A DNA stretch of 64,000 nt from Candidatus Methanophagaceae archaeon (GCA_003194435.1 PQXC01000009.1:1-64000); one strand, 5' to 3'; counted from the stretch's first letter, positions 51,747 to 60,779 are shown. The notes: generated from the letters alone by a model not told the origin. Numbers and translations are program-made.

Positions 51747-52635
51747 GCCCCCTTAGCTCTCGCAGTCGCTTCAACTGCTCGAACCTGTAAACGAAGAGAT
51801 TTGTTATCGCTGCTATATTCCGCTTTGTGGTACAGACTGCCAGATAGCATTCCTTTGTATACATAAGCATGAACTCCTCCACCAGTTCCTTATCCACTCG
51901 CTCGCCCCTGACATAATACTCAGGAACACGCAGGAATGTAATACCCCGTTCGCTGCTTAGCGGGGCTTCTGCGATGCTTAACTTCTCCATGGATACCCGA
52001 ATGAGGGTTCGGAGGTCGAGCGGTTTATGCCTCAGAAATGGCAGGATATAGCCAGCCAGTCCCTTCGTGAGCTCAGAAGCCCTTGATAGTGCTGCATAGC
52101 CCGGCTCGTCACTGAACGAGATAATGCTTAATAGTCTGTCTATATTCATTGCCGCTGTTTTATCTCTCACTCCCGCCAGGATGTCCACGATACACGATGC
52201 TATATATCGGTTATAACGTGGATAATACCGTTCGAAGTTTGGAAGATGCGCTATCCTCTGGTTATCAACAATTATGAAGCTATTGATATATTCTTTCAGC
52301 TTCTCCAGTGTATAGAACGCATTTATTAAGTTCTCGCTCTTCTGGCGCCGCATCGCAGGCAGAACACCAACAAACAGCGTTTTTATACCACACTCTGATA
52401 GCATTGCCGCTGCCCGGGATACCTCATCACCGTCATCGAGTTCTGAGATCACAAAAGCGAAATCAGCTCCCTTTTCTCGACTTATTCTCGACTTATTCCA
52501 CTCTTTATCACTCCTTAACCTGATTACAATCGGTTTATCCCGCCTTATCTCTTTGTACTCCAGCACTGAGTTGAGTATTGCAGTTCCTGAAGACCCTATT
52601 CCTATGAAGAGGTATGCCATACCGTTTAATACCAT
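51727..52635 (-). CDS. Divergent, shortened tubulin/FtsZ-like protein with degenerate T4 loop
   Basis: A 302-aa protein. T1-like FIGIGSSGTAILNSVL (10-25) opens the fold. GADFAFVISELDDGDEVSRAAAMLSE (56-81) aligns with the FtsZ segment that normally reads ADMVFITAGMGGGTGTGA, but the Gly-rich phosphate loop is replaced by ELDDGDEV. Then KTLFVGVLPAMRRQKSENLINAFYTLEKL and INSFIIVDNQRI match the following FtsZ strands and helix. About 40 residues between T1 and T4 are missing compared with FtsZ. I infer an inactive or differently acting partner of the 908-aa tubulin-like protein. The start could be 52635 or 52620 (MAYLF). First gene of the leftward operon. Confidence 0.65.
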   Translation of the reverse strand: MVLNGMAYLFIGIGSSGTAILNSVLEYKEIRRDKPIVIRLRSDKEWNKSRISREKGADFAFVISELDDGDEVSRAAAMLSECGIKTLFVGVLPAMRRQKSENLINAFYTLEKLKEYINSFIIVDNQRIAHLPNFERYYPRYNRYIASCIVDILAGVRDKTAAMNIDRLLSIISFSDEPGYAALSRASELTKGLAGYILPFLRHKPLDLRTLIRVSMEKLSIAEAPLSSERGITFLRVPEYYVRGERVDKELVEEFMLMYTKECYLAVCTTKRNIAAITNLFVYRFEQLKRLRELRGLAHEAI

Positions 52636-52669
52636 TTAAAATCTTATCGCATATACCATAAATATTGAG
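52636..52669. promoter_or_regulatory. Divergent promoter gap of the tubulin-like cluster
   Basis: Only 34 bases separate the two divergent starts. TTAAAATCTTATCGCATATACCATAAATATT is AT-rich in both directions. Transcripts must start within or very near the coding regions, implying joint control of both arms. Confidence 0.35.
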
Positions 52670-53647
52670 ATGAAAAGTGACAGCATAGCTATAATGATGT
52701 CCAGGCTTATGCTCATGCTTATGCTTATATCTATACTGCTGCTGGGTTATACGCTACCGGTAGCAGGCTCGGACGAGCTAAAGAGGAGTTTGCTACGCGA
52801 TATAATATCAATGGATAAAACAGAGCTATTTAATAATTACGGCGAGCTGGCACTTGCAAAGGCGAAGACACAGGCAGTGATTCAGGGCATGCCTGGCTAT
52901 GAAGTGACCGCGGAGACCAGAAACTGGGTGAACATCCTCATTGAGATTATCAATGACTTTGAAGCGATGACTGCCCTGAGCGAGAATAAAGAGCCATCAT
53001 ATCATATAGGAGCAATCAGGAAAGCAGAAGCAATCAACAATTCTATATATGAGTTGAAGAGATACGAGACACCAGAAAGAGAGGGGATACCCATGCTTTT
53101 AGAACTCGCACTTAAGCGCTTTTACCGAAAAGAGGGGTTCTTCTTTCAGAATATCGCGGCTAACACAGGGGAGACAAGGTTGAAGATCGAATACGAATAT
53201 ATAAGTTCAAACGCATATGCATTGGGAGGGATGCCCAGTGACGCCACGCGAATGGAGTTCGAGGCGAGGCGCGATGAGCGCATATATAACAGGGATATGA
53301 ATCGAGCTAAGGAGTATATAAACGCCTCAGAACTACACCTGCACAAAGCCAAGAACTCCCGTTCTGCATTCTTCGGCGCTGCATTCATGCAGATAATAAA
53401 AGCACGCGATTCGTTCGAGCAAGCGAAGGAGTTATATGAGAAGCATAAAGATAAAGAGCTGGAGAACGTGAAGGTAAGGGAAACAGAGATAGAAGCTGTT
53501 TACCGCAGATTGATGCTCGATACACTTGAGGTCGTTGCATTATATCTCATTGCCCTATCTTTAATTACTGGTATCCTATGGATGAAGTTCATGAGATGGC
53601 ATGGCGAGCTGGATGACACGATGCTGGGCGAGGAGCTCATTGAGTAA
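52670..53647 (+). CDS. Exported helical protein with C-terminal membrane anchor, tubulin-like cluster
   Basis: A 325-aa protein, family not recognised. A Met-rich signal peptide (about residues 8-33), a helical extracytoplasmic domain (KAKTQAVIQGMPGYEV; AEAINNSIYELKRYE; FRKEGFFFQNIAANTGE-like) and a C-terminal transmembrane helix (about 290-310) with a short acidic tail (ELDDTMLGEELIE). The acidic tail faces the cytoplasm if the signal is cleaved. It is the first gene of the rightward arm and overlaps or abuts the 841-aa gene. Confidence 0.72.
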   Translation: MKSDSIAIMMSRLMLMLMLISILLLGYTLPVAGSDELKRSLLRDIISMDKTELFNNYGELALAKAKTQAVIQGMPGYEVTAETRNWVNILIEIINDFEAMTALSENKEPSYHIGAIRKAEAINNSIYELKRYETPEREGIPMLLELALKRFYRKEGFFFQNIAANTGETRLKIEYEYISSNAYALGGMPSDATRMEFEARRDERIYNRDMNRAKEYINASELHLHKAKNSRSAFFGAAFMQIIKARDSFEQAKELYEKHKDKELENVKVRETEIEAVYRRLMLDTLEVVALYLIALSLITGILWMKFMRWHGELDDTMLGEELIE

Positions 53648-53675
53648 CAGGATAAGGGGAAGGGATAAGGATAGG

Positions 53676-56126
53676 ATGGTGGATAAAACAATGAAAGGAA
53701 AAAACCGGATGATTGCTATTGCACTTCTGATATGCGCAGGTATGATAATGATAATTACTACATCCACAATAGAATGCGCCGGTGCATCATCTGCTATTTC
53801 AGTAACTCCTTCTACTGTGAACATATTCTTCGATTCTCCCACAAAGGATACATTCACAGCAGACAGGACTGTGACAATAACCAATAACGGTGAAAACGCA
53901 ACCAATGTGAGTATCATACCAAGTTATGATTACATTATTATTACACCGCGTGAATTTACGCTTAACCGTGGTGAATCACATCAAATCACAATTGAAGCAG
54001 ATAAAAGCGCAAAGGAAGGTTCATACCCTGTCCATATAAAAACCAATACTGATACCGAGACCAGTATCACCGTCAATATAATCTACTGTGCGAAGATTAC
54101 AGTGTCTACATCGCATATTGATTTTGGTGAGGTTGCCAGCGCCAGCACTGTATCAAAAGAGATTACTTTAAGCGAAGAGTACGGGTACAAAACCCTGAAT
54201 GATGTGACAATAACACGAATTTCGGGCGAGAATGACTGGGTTAAACCATCCCCGAGCAGTGGTATCACCGTCTCATCATCCCAAAATAAACATATTACAT
54301 TCACACTCACGCCTGGACCACCAGATTACAGTAGACGCGATAACAGATATACGTGGAAGTTTAGCATTAAAAGTGGTAGCCGGTACGTAGAACCCGCTAC
54401 AATAACAATCGAAGCCCGGATAATGAGACCGGCGAAGCTCGGTGAAGTAGCACACGCGAAAAAGTTGAATCTCAAATTCGATAAGCCACGGGGAACCGTC
54501 ATGGAGTATCACAGGTATACCTATCTGGCAATAAAGAACGAAGGCGATGAACCCATGACTGTAAGGATTACCCGCCCACCACCCTTAGGGGGCTATATTC
54601 ATGTGGATGCACCCGGTAAGGTTACTGTCGCCGGGAGGGATACCAAAGAACTCAAACTCCATATTACTGCACCATACGATGCACCTGAAGGCACTTATAA
54701 AGGTATATTACGTTTAGACGCTGGCAAGGCGGGTAAGGCTGATGTGGTCATAAGTGTAGTGGTGATATGGCCGGTGGATTTCAACATCTCGTCCTCTTCG
54801 CCCTATTTCTCATATCCGCCATTCTCTATAGACTTCGGCTCCTTACAACTGAAGGAACGGGGATATGAGCAGCGGAGGCTGAATCTCACACTTACTGAGT
54901 ACTATCGCTATAAGCCAGTCAGGAACTTGCGGCTCTCAACAGAGGGGGAATACAGCAACTGGTTAAAGGAGAGGCATGATTTCGCACTGATTCCACCCGG
55001 AGAATCGAGGAATATCACTATTGTGATACAGCCGGGACTGGAAGCGGTACCTAAGCACTATTCCTGGACGTATTATCTCAGTGCGCGTGAGATAAGTGCC
55101 AAGCGAGTGCAGATAAGAGCGAAGATCGTGCCCCTGAATATCCCTGAGATGATTAAATACCTGGATGCATTCAGAGAAAGCCAGTTGCATCGGAGCTATC
55201 CCTCATCGGAATATATAATATCAAATGGGACAGAACTGCTGCAGGATATAGAGCGTAGCGAGATAGGAGTGGAGGACTGGCGTAAAATACCTGTGTTGGT
55301 AAGAGCAACACTATCCTTATTAGATGCTTTGAACGACAGTATTATACATAGTGCTAACAGAGATTATGACCATGCAGTTGAGAACTTATTGGCTGCTTCG
55401 GTCTCCACATCCACCATCAGCTCGAATTCATTACTGAATAATGACCGCATCTTTGGGTATGCAACCGAGATCGCAGCCAGCGCGGACAGGACAACCCGGG
55501 ATGTAGTGAGAGAAGAAGCGAAGATGCTTGAGTTACGTGCATGGAGTATAAAGAAAGCAGTAGAGCATGCCCGGAATGATATGAGCAAGTTAAAAGAGGA
55601 TGAGAATGTGCTTGAATCCGCGTTGTGCTATCAACATGCTGCTACACTCTATGGACTGCTCAATGAGCGACAGAAGAGGCAGGAATGCATCTATGAGAAG
55701 TCCAAGATGATGGACTGGCATGATGAACTGGTTAGTGATGCAACAGACCTACGCATAAGGGCAGAGGGTATCATCTCAGATAGCAGAGAGAGAGACCTCG
55801 TCAGAGTCTGGAACAGATATCTGCTCCTGAACCCTTATAATTATGACACCTTCTCCACCAGTTATGAAACCGCAGAGGGATACTTTGAGAGGGCATCGCA
55901 TAAATACAGGCTGGCAGGTGAGTCACTTCTATACCGGGATACCATATCCGAGTTGAAAGAATTGGAGGCAGAAATGAGCAGTATAATCTCTTTATTCTTC
56001 TTTTCATGCATACTCTATGCCATCATCTTCTTATATGCGCTGAACCGGATAGTCTGTGGCACGATGGCGTATTTAAAAGATACTTACGAGCGAGAGATAG
56101 GGGACATCATGGTTAACGCAGGATAG
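53676..56126 (+). CDS. Large exported protein with tandem Ig-like domains, tubulin-like cluster
   Basis: About 816 residues from ATG 53676 (ATG 53691 is an alternative; the track's 53601 overlaps the previous gene). After the signal peptide come four or so beta-sandwich repeats: TADRTVTITNNGENATNVSI, SKEITLSEEYGYKTLNDV, YHRYTYLAIKNEGDEPMTVRI and RRLNLTLTEYYRYKPVRNL, each ending in a SHQITIEADK-like or RNITIVIQPG edge, resembling ASH/NEW3-type domains. A helical region (about 500-770) with SLLDALNDSIIHSANRDYDHAVENLLAAS follows, and a final transmembrane helix (SIISLFFFSCILYAIIFLYAL). Probably the envelope-facing part of the machine. Rightward arm with the 52670 gene. Confidence 0.75.
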   Translation: MVDKTMKGKNRMIAIALLICAGMIMIITTSTIECAGASSAISVTPSTVNIFFDSPTKDTFTADRTVTITNNGENATNVSIIPSYDYIIITPREFTLNRGESHQITIEADKSAKEGSYPVHIKTNTDTETSITVNIIYCAKITVSTSHIDFGEVASASTVSKEITLSEEYGYKTLNDVTITRISGENDWVKPSPSSGITVSSSQNKHITFTLTPGPPDYSRRDNRYTWKFSIKSGSRYVEPATITIEARIMRPAKLGEVAHAKKLNLKFDKPRGTVMEYHRYTYLAIKNEGDEPMTVRITRPPPLGGYIHVDAPGKVTVAGRDTKELKLHITAPYDAPEGTYKGILRLDAGKAGKADVVISVVVIWPVDFNISSSSPYFSYPPFSIDFGSLQLKERGYEQRRLNLTLTEYYRYKPVRNLRLSTEGEYSNWLKERHDFALIPPGESRNITIVIQPGLEAVPKHYSWTYYLSAREISAKRVQIRAKIVPLNIPEMIKYLDAFRESQLHRSYPSSEYIISNGTELLQDIERSEIGVEDWRKIPVLVRATLSLLDALNDSIIHSANRDYDHAVENLLAASVSTSTISSNSLLNNDRIFGYATEIAASADRTTRDVVREEAKMLELRAWSIKKAVEHARNDMSKLKEDENVLESALCYQHAATLYGLLNERQKRQECIYEKSKMMDWHDELVSDATDLRIRAEGIISDSRERDLVRVWNRYLLLNPYNYDTFSTSYETAEGYFERASHKYRLAGESLLYRDTISELKELEAEMSSIISLFFFSCILYAIIFLYALNRIVCGTMAYLKDTYEREIGDIMVNAG

Positions 56127-56127
56127 G

Positions 56128-56164
56128 AATAAAAAAACCTTTCTTTCAAAAAGAAAGCTTTACC
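56128..56164 (+). terminator. Hairpin after the tubulin-like cluster
   Basis: CTTTCT-TTCAAAA-AGAAAG (56139-56157) forms a six-pair stem directly after the stop of the large exported protein. The element shares AATAAAAAACC(C/T)TTCTTTCA and GCT(TT)ACC with 41479-41512. Confidence 0.45.
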
Positions 56165-56215
56165 AAAGAAACATTATACTTCAGGTACTATAACGGGTAA
56201 AGCAAAAACAAAAAT

Positions 56216-56263
56216 CGAAAAGTTTTTAATAGTCAAGAGAGAATACGGATAACGTGGTGTAAA
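56216..56263 (+). promoter_or_regulatory. Promoter of the cytochrome gene
   Basis: CGAAAAGTTTTTAATAG (56217-56233) looks like a BRE/TATA element and resembles the AAAGTTTTATATA motifs before the S-layer gene. It lies about 35-45 bases before ATG 56264, and GGTG stands just before the start. Confidence 0.4.
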
Positions 56264-56824
56264 ATGAAGAAGAAGTTGGTAGTGGCTATTATTGCTGTGG
56301 CTTTAATAGGAGTAATGGCAGGCTGTGTGGAGAAACCAGAAGTGACGCCGCCGCCAGAGGCAACACCTACGGTGACACCAAAAGTAACACCAAAGGTGAC
56401 ACCTGCACCAACACCAGTGGAAGTGAAACCACAACTTCCGGTGAAGACGAGTTGTGATATGTGTCATAAGAGGGAATCAACAGCGAATTTAGAAGCGCAC
56501 GTGAAAGGTGGACTGCTGGTAAATGGTAAACCTGGCTGTTTTGACTATGCGGGCAAGCCGAATCTTGCGAGTGGCTGTCATGGTCGTAAGAATGCCACTG
56601 TGCATACCGTTCACCCCTCAACAGTTGGATGTATAGTATGCCATGGCAAGATACCAAAGATACCGAAGAAAGGACCGGGAGGTACTACGTGTGAGGAATG
56701 TCACGGCTATCCTGAGCCATTAAAGCCGAGCAAAGGGAATCTCGTGAATATACATCTTTCAAGGGGTAAGGACTGCACAGTTTGCCATGTCGGGGAGATA
56801 TCTCAGATACACGGTCTGAAGTGA
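56264..56824 (+). CDS. Multihaem c-type cytochrome lipoprotein
   Basis: A 186-aa exported electron carrier. The signal peptide ends in the lipobox VMAGC, so Cys21 is probably lipidated. A Pro/Thr linker (TPTVTPKVTPKVTPAPTP) follows. Four canonical haem sites, CDMCH (64-68), CIVCH (123-127), CEECH (143-147) and CTVCH (171-175), plus a fifth possible site with wide spacing, Cys92-x12-Cys105-His106. Distal histidines are plentiful. In ANME and related archaea such proteins take part in extracellular electron transfer; here no other cytochrome gene adjoins, so the partner is unknown. Confidence 0.88.
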   Translation: MKKKLVVAIIAVALIGVMAGCVEKPEVTPPPEATPTVTPKVTPKVTPAPTPVEVKPQLPVKTSCDMCHKRESTANLEAHVKGGLLVNGKPGCFDYAGKPNLASGCHGRKNATVHTVHPSTVGCIVCHGKIPKIPKKGPGGTTCEECHGYPEPLKPSKGNLVNIHLSRGKDCTVCHVGEISQIHGLK

Positions 56825-56863
56825 ATTAGACCGTTCTCTCTCCCCTCTCCTTTTTTATTCAAT

Positions 56864-58021
56864 TCAAGAGATAAAAGAAGAGAGTATCTTGATCAGACTT
56901 ATCTGGTGAGTGGCTATATCAAAGACGGAAGATATGAGTACTTTTTTGTTGTATAATCTTTCTTCATCTCCTGTGGATGTGAAGATGCCCCACAGCCCCC
57001 ACAACCATTTATTCACACCGCCAAGAAGACTTAGACTTATCTTCCCAGCAGAAGAATTCTGCATCGTCATCGACGGCTGGACTTCGCTGCTCTCTTCAAC
57101 ATACAGGAACCTGATGATACTTGTCCCGGGGATAGTAATCTTATAGGTACCAGGAACCTTTTTGGTCACGTAGAAATGAATCGTCTTCGATTCCATGTGG
57201 TCTAAGGTGACAGAAGTTTCTGCTTCTTTCTCTCCATTTATCACCAGTGCAATTTTTCCCGTTCCTCTCTCTCCTGCATTCCTCACAGTAACCGATACCT
57301 TCACGGACTCGTTCGGCTTCACTGCGAATTTGTCTACCCACATGTCTATCACCTGGAACTTTGTACCACTGAGTACAGCTAACGGAGTGGCAATCGGAGC
57401 GGTAATCGTTTTTTTCCTCTCTTCTTTACTCACATGCGGGCGTACGGAAAACCTGATGCTCGTCATCTCCTCTAAAGAATCGGATAGGGGCTTCAAGACT
57501 CCTAAATCGTCTGCACCACTACCGGTCTCAAAGAAGTCGCGTAGATCGTCAAATTCACCTTTATTGAATATGCTCTTCAGCGTACCTGTCACCTCCACCA
57601 TCCGCTCCAGTTCATCTATCCTCGCCTTGTCCAGACGATTATACGCGTATATCGTCAATTTATAATTGCCATACAGCCACCATGAAGGTATTTTCTTTGT
57701 ATACACAACGTAGGCACCGCGATCATAGTCCCTTCGGGTCACTTCCATATCATCCATAGAGACCACATGATTCCGTGGATCCTCAATGACGAAGAAGAAC
57801 TTGACAGCCACAAATCCATCATAATTCACGTCCTTCATCTCCGTATACACTTTAAGCGTGCTCCCCCGGGTAAGAGTGCTACTTGCAGGCACATAATCAT
57901 TAAAACCACGAACATCAGAGACAATCACTGCTTTCACAGCCGCTACAACAGAGACGGAAGAAGCAAGAAGCAATAACGAGATCAGCATTACTAATATTAC
58001 TGATATACTTCTCCCTTTCAT
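56864..58021 (-). CDS. Exported protein with CARDB-like domain
   Basis: A 385-aa protein with signal peptide (residues 5-28). The N-terminal part (35-140) has a beta-sandwich look (STLTRGSTLKVYTEMKDVNYDGFVAVKFFF), the middle is helical and acidic, and residues about 225-330 (VDKFAVKPNESVKVSVTVRNAGERGTGKIALVINGE) form a CARDB/Ig-like adhesion domain. The C-terminus is amphipathic (FDIATHQISLIKILSSFIS) rather than a clear membrane anchor. It is not a recognised family. It converges with the cytochrome gene, leaving a 39-base gap. Confidence 0.7.
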   Translation of the reverse strand: MKGRSISVILVMLISLLLLASSVSVVAAVKAVIVSDVRGFNDYVPASSTLTRGSTLKVYTEMKDVNYDGFVAVKFFFVIEDPRNHVVSMDDMEVTRRDYDRGAYVVYTKKIPSWWLYGNYKLTIYAYNRLDKARIDELERMVEVTGTLKSIFNKGEFDDLRDFFETGSGADDLGVLKPLSDSLEEMTSIRFSVRPHVSKEERKKTITAPIATPLAVLSGTKFQVIDMWVDKFAVKPNESVKVSVTVRNAGERGTGKIALVINGEKEAETSVTLDHMESKTIHFYVTKKVPGTYKITIPGTSIIRFLYVEESSEVQPSMTMQNSSAGKISLSLLGGVNKWLWGLWGIFTSTGDEERLYNKKVLISSVFDIATHQISLIKILSSFIS

Positions 58022-58096
58022 TTCTATATTTCCTTTATAGCCTAAACATATTTAAAATTTAAAAGCATAATAAGAATAGATAGTTATTTTGCACGA

Positions 58097-58897
58097 TTAG
58101 TGTGGGAGTTGCCCAAGGTCGAATTTCATACCATCGCGCGCCGCTATTACTTCCACACCCGTCTCCTCGCTTATCCGCTTCGCTATCTCCCAGGGCTTAT
58201 TTCTCAGCATCGTCATGCCGAAATGTGTGAGAATCGCTACCTTTGGTCTCCTTATCTCTATTATCCGCCTCGCATCTTCCACACAGAGATGCTGTACACC
58301 CTCTCTCCTCCTGTACATCGCTACGTTCATCACGAGCACCTGACCATCATAATAATCCTCCAGGCTCGGGAAATAGAGTGTATCGGAGATAAAAGAGACC
58401 TTTGTCCTTGTCTCTCCCTTCTCTTTTATGTTCAGTCCATAGGTCTCAACGCCATGAACATGCCTCTTCGGGGTGTTTATCTCCAGCTTACCGATGGAAT
58501 AAATCCCACCCTCACTCATCACTTCGATTCTTTGCAGAAGCCTTTTGTAATAATCCAGGACAACAGCATCACCACCATTTGTGATTGCATCCCTGGGACA
58601 GAGCAGTACCCCCCTGGGCTTGAATCCTCCCTCTGTCATCGCTTCTATCATCACATTCACATCATTTGAATGGTCTAAGTGCTTATGAGTCAGGATGATG
58701 CCACGGAGCTTAGCAGGATTGATCTTCGGCTTCGCTGTTGCAAATCGCACCAATGTGCCGGGACCAGGGTCTATAAGGATATTCGTGCCCTTTAAAGAGA
58801 GAACAGTACCAGCCGAAGACCGTAACTGGGTTATCATGACGAACCTCGCACCCGCGGTACCAAGAAATCTTATCTCATCCCTATCCTTCGCTGTCAT
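58097..58897 (-). CDS. MBL-fold metal-dependent hydrolase
   Basis: A 266-aa beta-lactamase-fold protein. The zinc motif is ILTHKHLDHSNDV (H-x-H-x-D-H), with further ligands in TPKRHVHGVETYG, FISDTLYF and ILTHFGMTML. The sequence resembles archaeal ribonuclease Z-like or phosphodiesterase-like MBL proteins but lacks a clear RNase Z flexible arm, so I leave the substrate open. It is followed on the same strand by no gene, and the ferredoxin gene lies just upstream (10 bases). Confidence 0.85.
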   Translation of the reverse strand: MTAKDRDEIRFLGTAGARFVMITQLRSSAGTVLSLKGTNILIDPGPGTLVRFATAKPKINPAKLRGIILTHKHLDHSNDVNVMIEAMTEGGFKPRGVLLCPRDAITNGGDAVVLDYYKRLLQRIEVMSEGGIYSIGKLEINTPKRHVHGVETYGLNIKEKGETRTKVSFISDTLYFPSLEDYYDGQVLVMNVAMYRRREGVQHLCVEDARRIIEIRRPKVAILTHFGMTMLRNKPWEIAKRISEETGVEVIAARDGMKFDLGQLPH

Positions 58898-58906
58898 CTG
58901 AGCTAA

Positions 58907-59320
58907 CTAATTAGTATCAGCCTCAACCAGGCTGATAGCGTTATGCACACAATAATCGGCGCATTCGCCACAATATCGGCAGACAATGGGCTTATTCTTA
59001 TCGTTATCCCAGAATATGGCGCCCAGAATGCATGATTGCGCACAAAGTCCGCAGCCTATGCATTTATACTCGTGGAATACCACCCCGCCCCCTTCTTTCC
59101 TCGCACTTAATGCGCCCGTGGGGCATACTTTTGCACACGGTGGGTTCTCACATGCACGACAGACGACGATAACAAAACCCCGCTCTATACCGCCTGCTGA
59201 CCTCACTCTTATTGCCGAATCCATAAATCCGCCCTTGCCCACGCGCCGCGAACATGCAAACATGCATTCCATACAACCAATACATTTGTTAACATCAACA
59301 GTTGCCAGCTTCTTCGCCAT
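58907..59320 (-). CDS. Polyferredoxin-like 4Fe-4S protein
   Basis: A 137-aa protein starting MAKKLATVDVNKC (ATG 59320; the track's start at 59365 runs into the TruD end). Cysteine groups CIGCMECMFAC, CRACENPPCAKVC, CIGCGLCAQSC and CRYCGECADYC give up to four [4Fe-4S] clusters, in the arrangement of HycB/DMSO-reductase-type electron-transfer subunits. It presumably passes electrons to an oxidoreductase encoded elsewhere, as no catalytic partner adjoins. Confidence 0.9.
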   Translation of the reverse strand: MAKKLATVDVNKCIGCMECMFACSRRVGKGGFMDSAIRVRSAGGIERGFVIVVCRACENPPCAKVCPTGALSARKEGGGVVFHEYKCIGCGLCAQSCILGAIFWDNDKNKPIVCRYCGECADYCVHNAISLVEADTN

Positions 59321-59361
59321 TTTTGGTTTACGATAAAGATAAGCAGAAAGATATATAAAAA

Positions 59362-60714
59362 TCATATCTTCACCTTCATATATTCACGCAATACAACAGT
59401 GGCATAAGAGCCCTTTGGCAGGAAGAAATTCAATTTCACTCGCTTGCAGCCGGGATTCATCTCGTCATCGCTGAGCTCTCGGCAGTTAACCTTCACAGGT
59501 ACTATAATTGGTCTCCTTGTTCCCTTGGAGCTCAATGCTGGCAGTACACTGAGCTTGAAATCAGAGAGTTCAATACCCTCAGCAGCCAGAACTTCACGCT
59601 CTATTTCGCCCTCCAAACCCGCTCCCAACTCGGTTGCGAACCCAAATACCGGCGCGGTTACAAAAGCTCTACCTCGTTTTATCAGCCGATTAATCGCATC
59701 CACCTTCTCCTCTGTCACGCGCTCCAGCTTAGCCGGATCAGCGAATCCATGTTCATTGCGATAGCAGACAATATCACCGACGAGAGCCGCATTGAATGGC
59801 TGCTGCCGATCCATGCTCAAGCTCATCATGCGCTTACTCAAGACGAGATTGAATAGATAAGCCTGATAGGCGTGTATGAAAAGCTTCTGCAGGTTCACGG
59901 GTAGTGCATTAAAGGCAGCGATATAATCGGATTCATTCAACTGTTCCGTGCTCTTCTTCACTTTCACCAGCTCGTTCAATATAGCTCGCTCGTAACGAAG
60001 TGGCATTCGCTTCAAGCACTCTTTAAAATTGCCCTCGTGGCATAGCTGCCTCGCTTCTCTCACCTCTTCTCTTTCAGTCTCCTCTGGCGTGATATATGCG
60101 AGATATGTCATAACCGCACCCTTTACATCGCCCCTTATCAGCCTTTCACCGACAATATGCGTTATTGGACGGTTGATGCCGAATCGCTGAACGCCGAAGA
60201 AGTTTGGTATCCCACCCATAGCGTCTATCTCAGCCGAGATGGAATTTATCCTCTGTAGTATCTCGTCCTCACTGCCCTTTAGACCACGAATGGTAATCTC
60301 AAACTCATTACCATAGAGGTCACCGAGTGATACGGGCTTATTTGAGCGCCCTATTATCCGCAATGACACATCTTTCAGTCTTATATGTGCGAGATCATCA
60401 TCCTTAATACCGCTGATACTGATCTTCTGTGTGGTAACGGCGAATTTATCTTTGGTGCCTGCGAATCCAATTCGTTTTCTGCTAATACCCAATCGCCTTG
60501 AGAGCTCTCTTATCACACTGTGGGTGTCCCAGTTATCCTTTTTGAGCTCAAGAATCAGGAATCTACCGGTATCGCCCTCCTCGCGATTGGTGACCTCACG
60601 AACAATGAAGTCAGAGGGCTTTTGCTTTATGATACCACCGATTCCGGCAGTTCGAGTGGCGTAAAACCAGATACCCAGACGTCTCTCCAGCTCGCTGACT
60701 GTGTGCATTCTCAT
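59362..60714 (-). CDS. truD: tRNA pseudouridine synthase TruD
   Basis: Makes pseudouridine 13 in tRNA. The 450-aa archaeal-size protein contains the catalytic aspartate in FAGTKDKFAVTTQKISI, NFFGVQRFGINRPITHIVG, the inserted TRUD domain (about 190-330), and a C-terminal LPKGSYATVVLREYMKV. The start MRMHTVSELERRLGIWFYAT fits the family. It lies between gatB and the ferredoxin gene on the same strand. Confidence 0.95.
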   Translation of the reverse strand: MRMHTVSELERRLGIWFYATRTAGIGGIIKQKPSDFIVREVTNREEGDTGRFLILELKKDNWDTHSVIRELSRRLGISRKRIGFAGTKDKFAVTTQKISISGIKDDDLAHIRLKDVSLRIIGRSNKPVSLGDLYGNEFEITIRGLKGSEDEILQRINSISAEIDAMGGIPNFFGVQRFGINRPITHIVGERLIRGDVKGAVMTYLAYITPEETEREEVREARQLCHEGNFKECLKRMPLRYERAILNELVKVKKSTEQLNESDYIAAFNALPVNLQKLFIHAYQAYLFNLVLSKRMMSLSMDRQQPFNAALVGDIVCYRNEHGFADPAKLERVTEEKVDAINRLIKRGRAFVTAPVFGFATELGAGLEGEIEREVLAAEGIELSDFKLSVLPALSSKGTRRPIIVPVKVNCRELSDDEMNPGCKRVKLNFFLPKGSYATVVLREYMKVKI

Positions 60715-60779
60715 TCTATCACATTTGCAAAGTCAAAGTAAAAGTAGTAGTAGCACGCACAATTTAATCTCAACCGCGA

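Noticed and set aside
53601-53675. First 25 codons of the 841-aa ORF
   Set aside because: Overlap the end of the preceding gene and lack signal-peptide character; the signal peptide begins after ATG 53676 or 53691.
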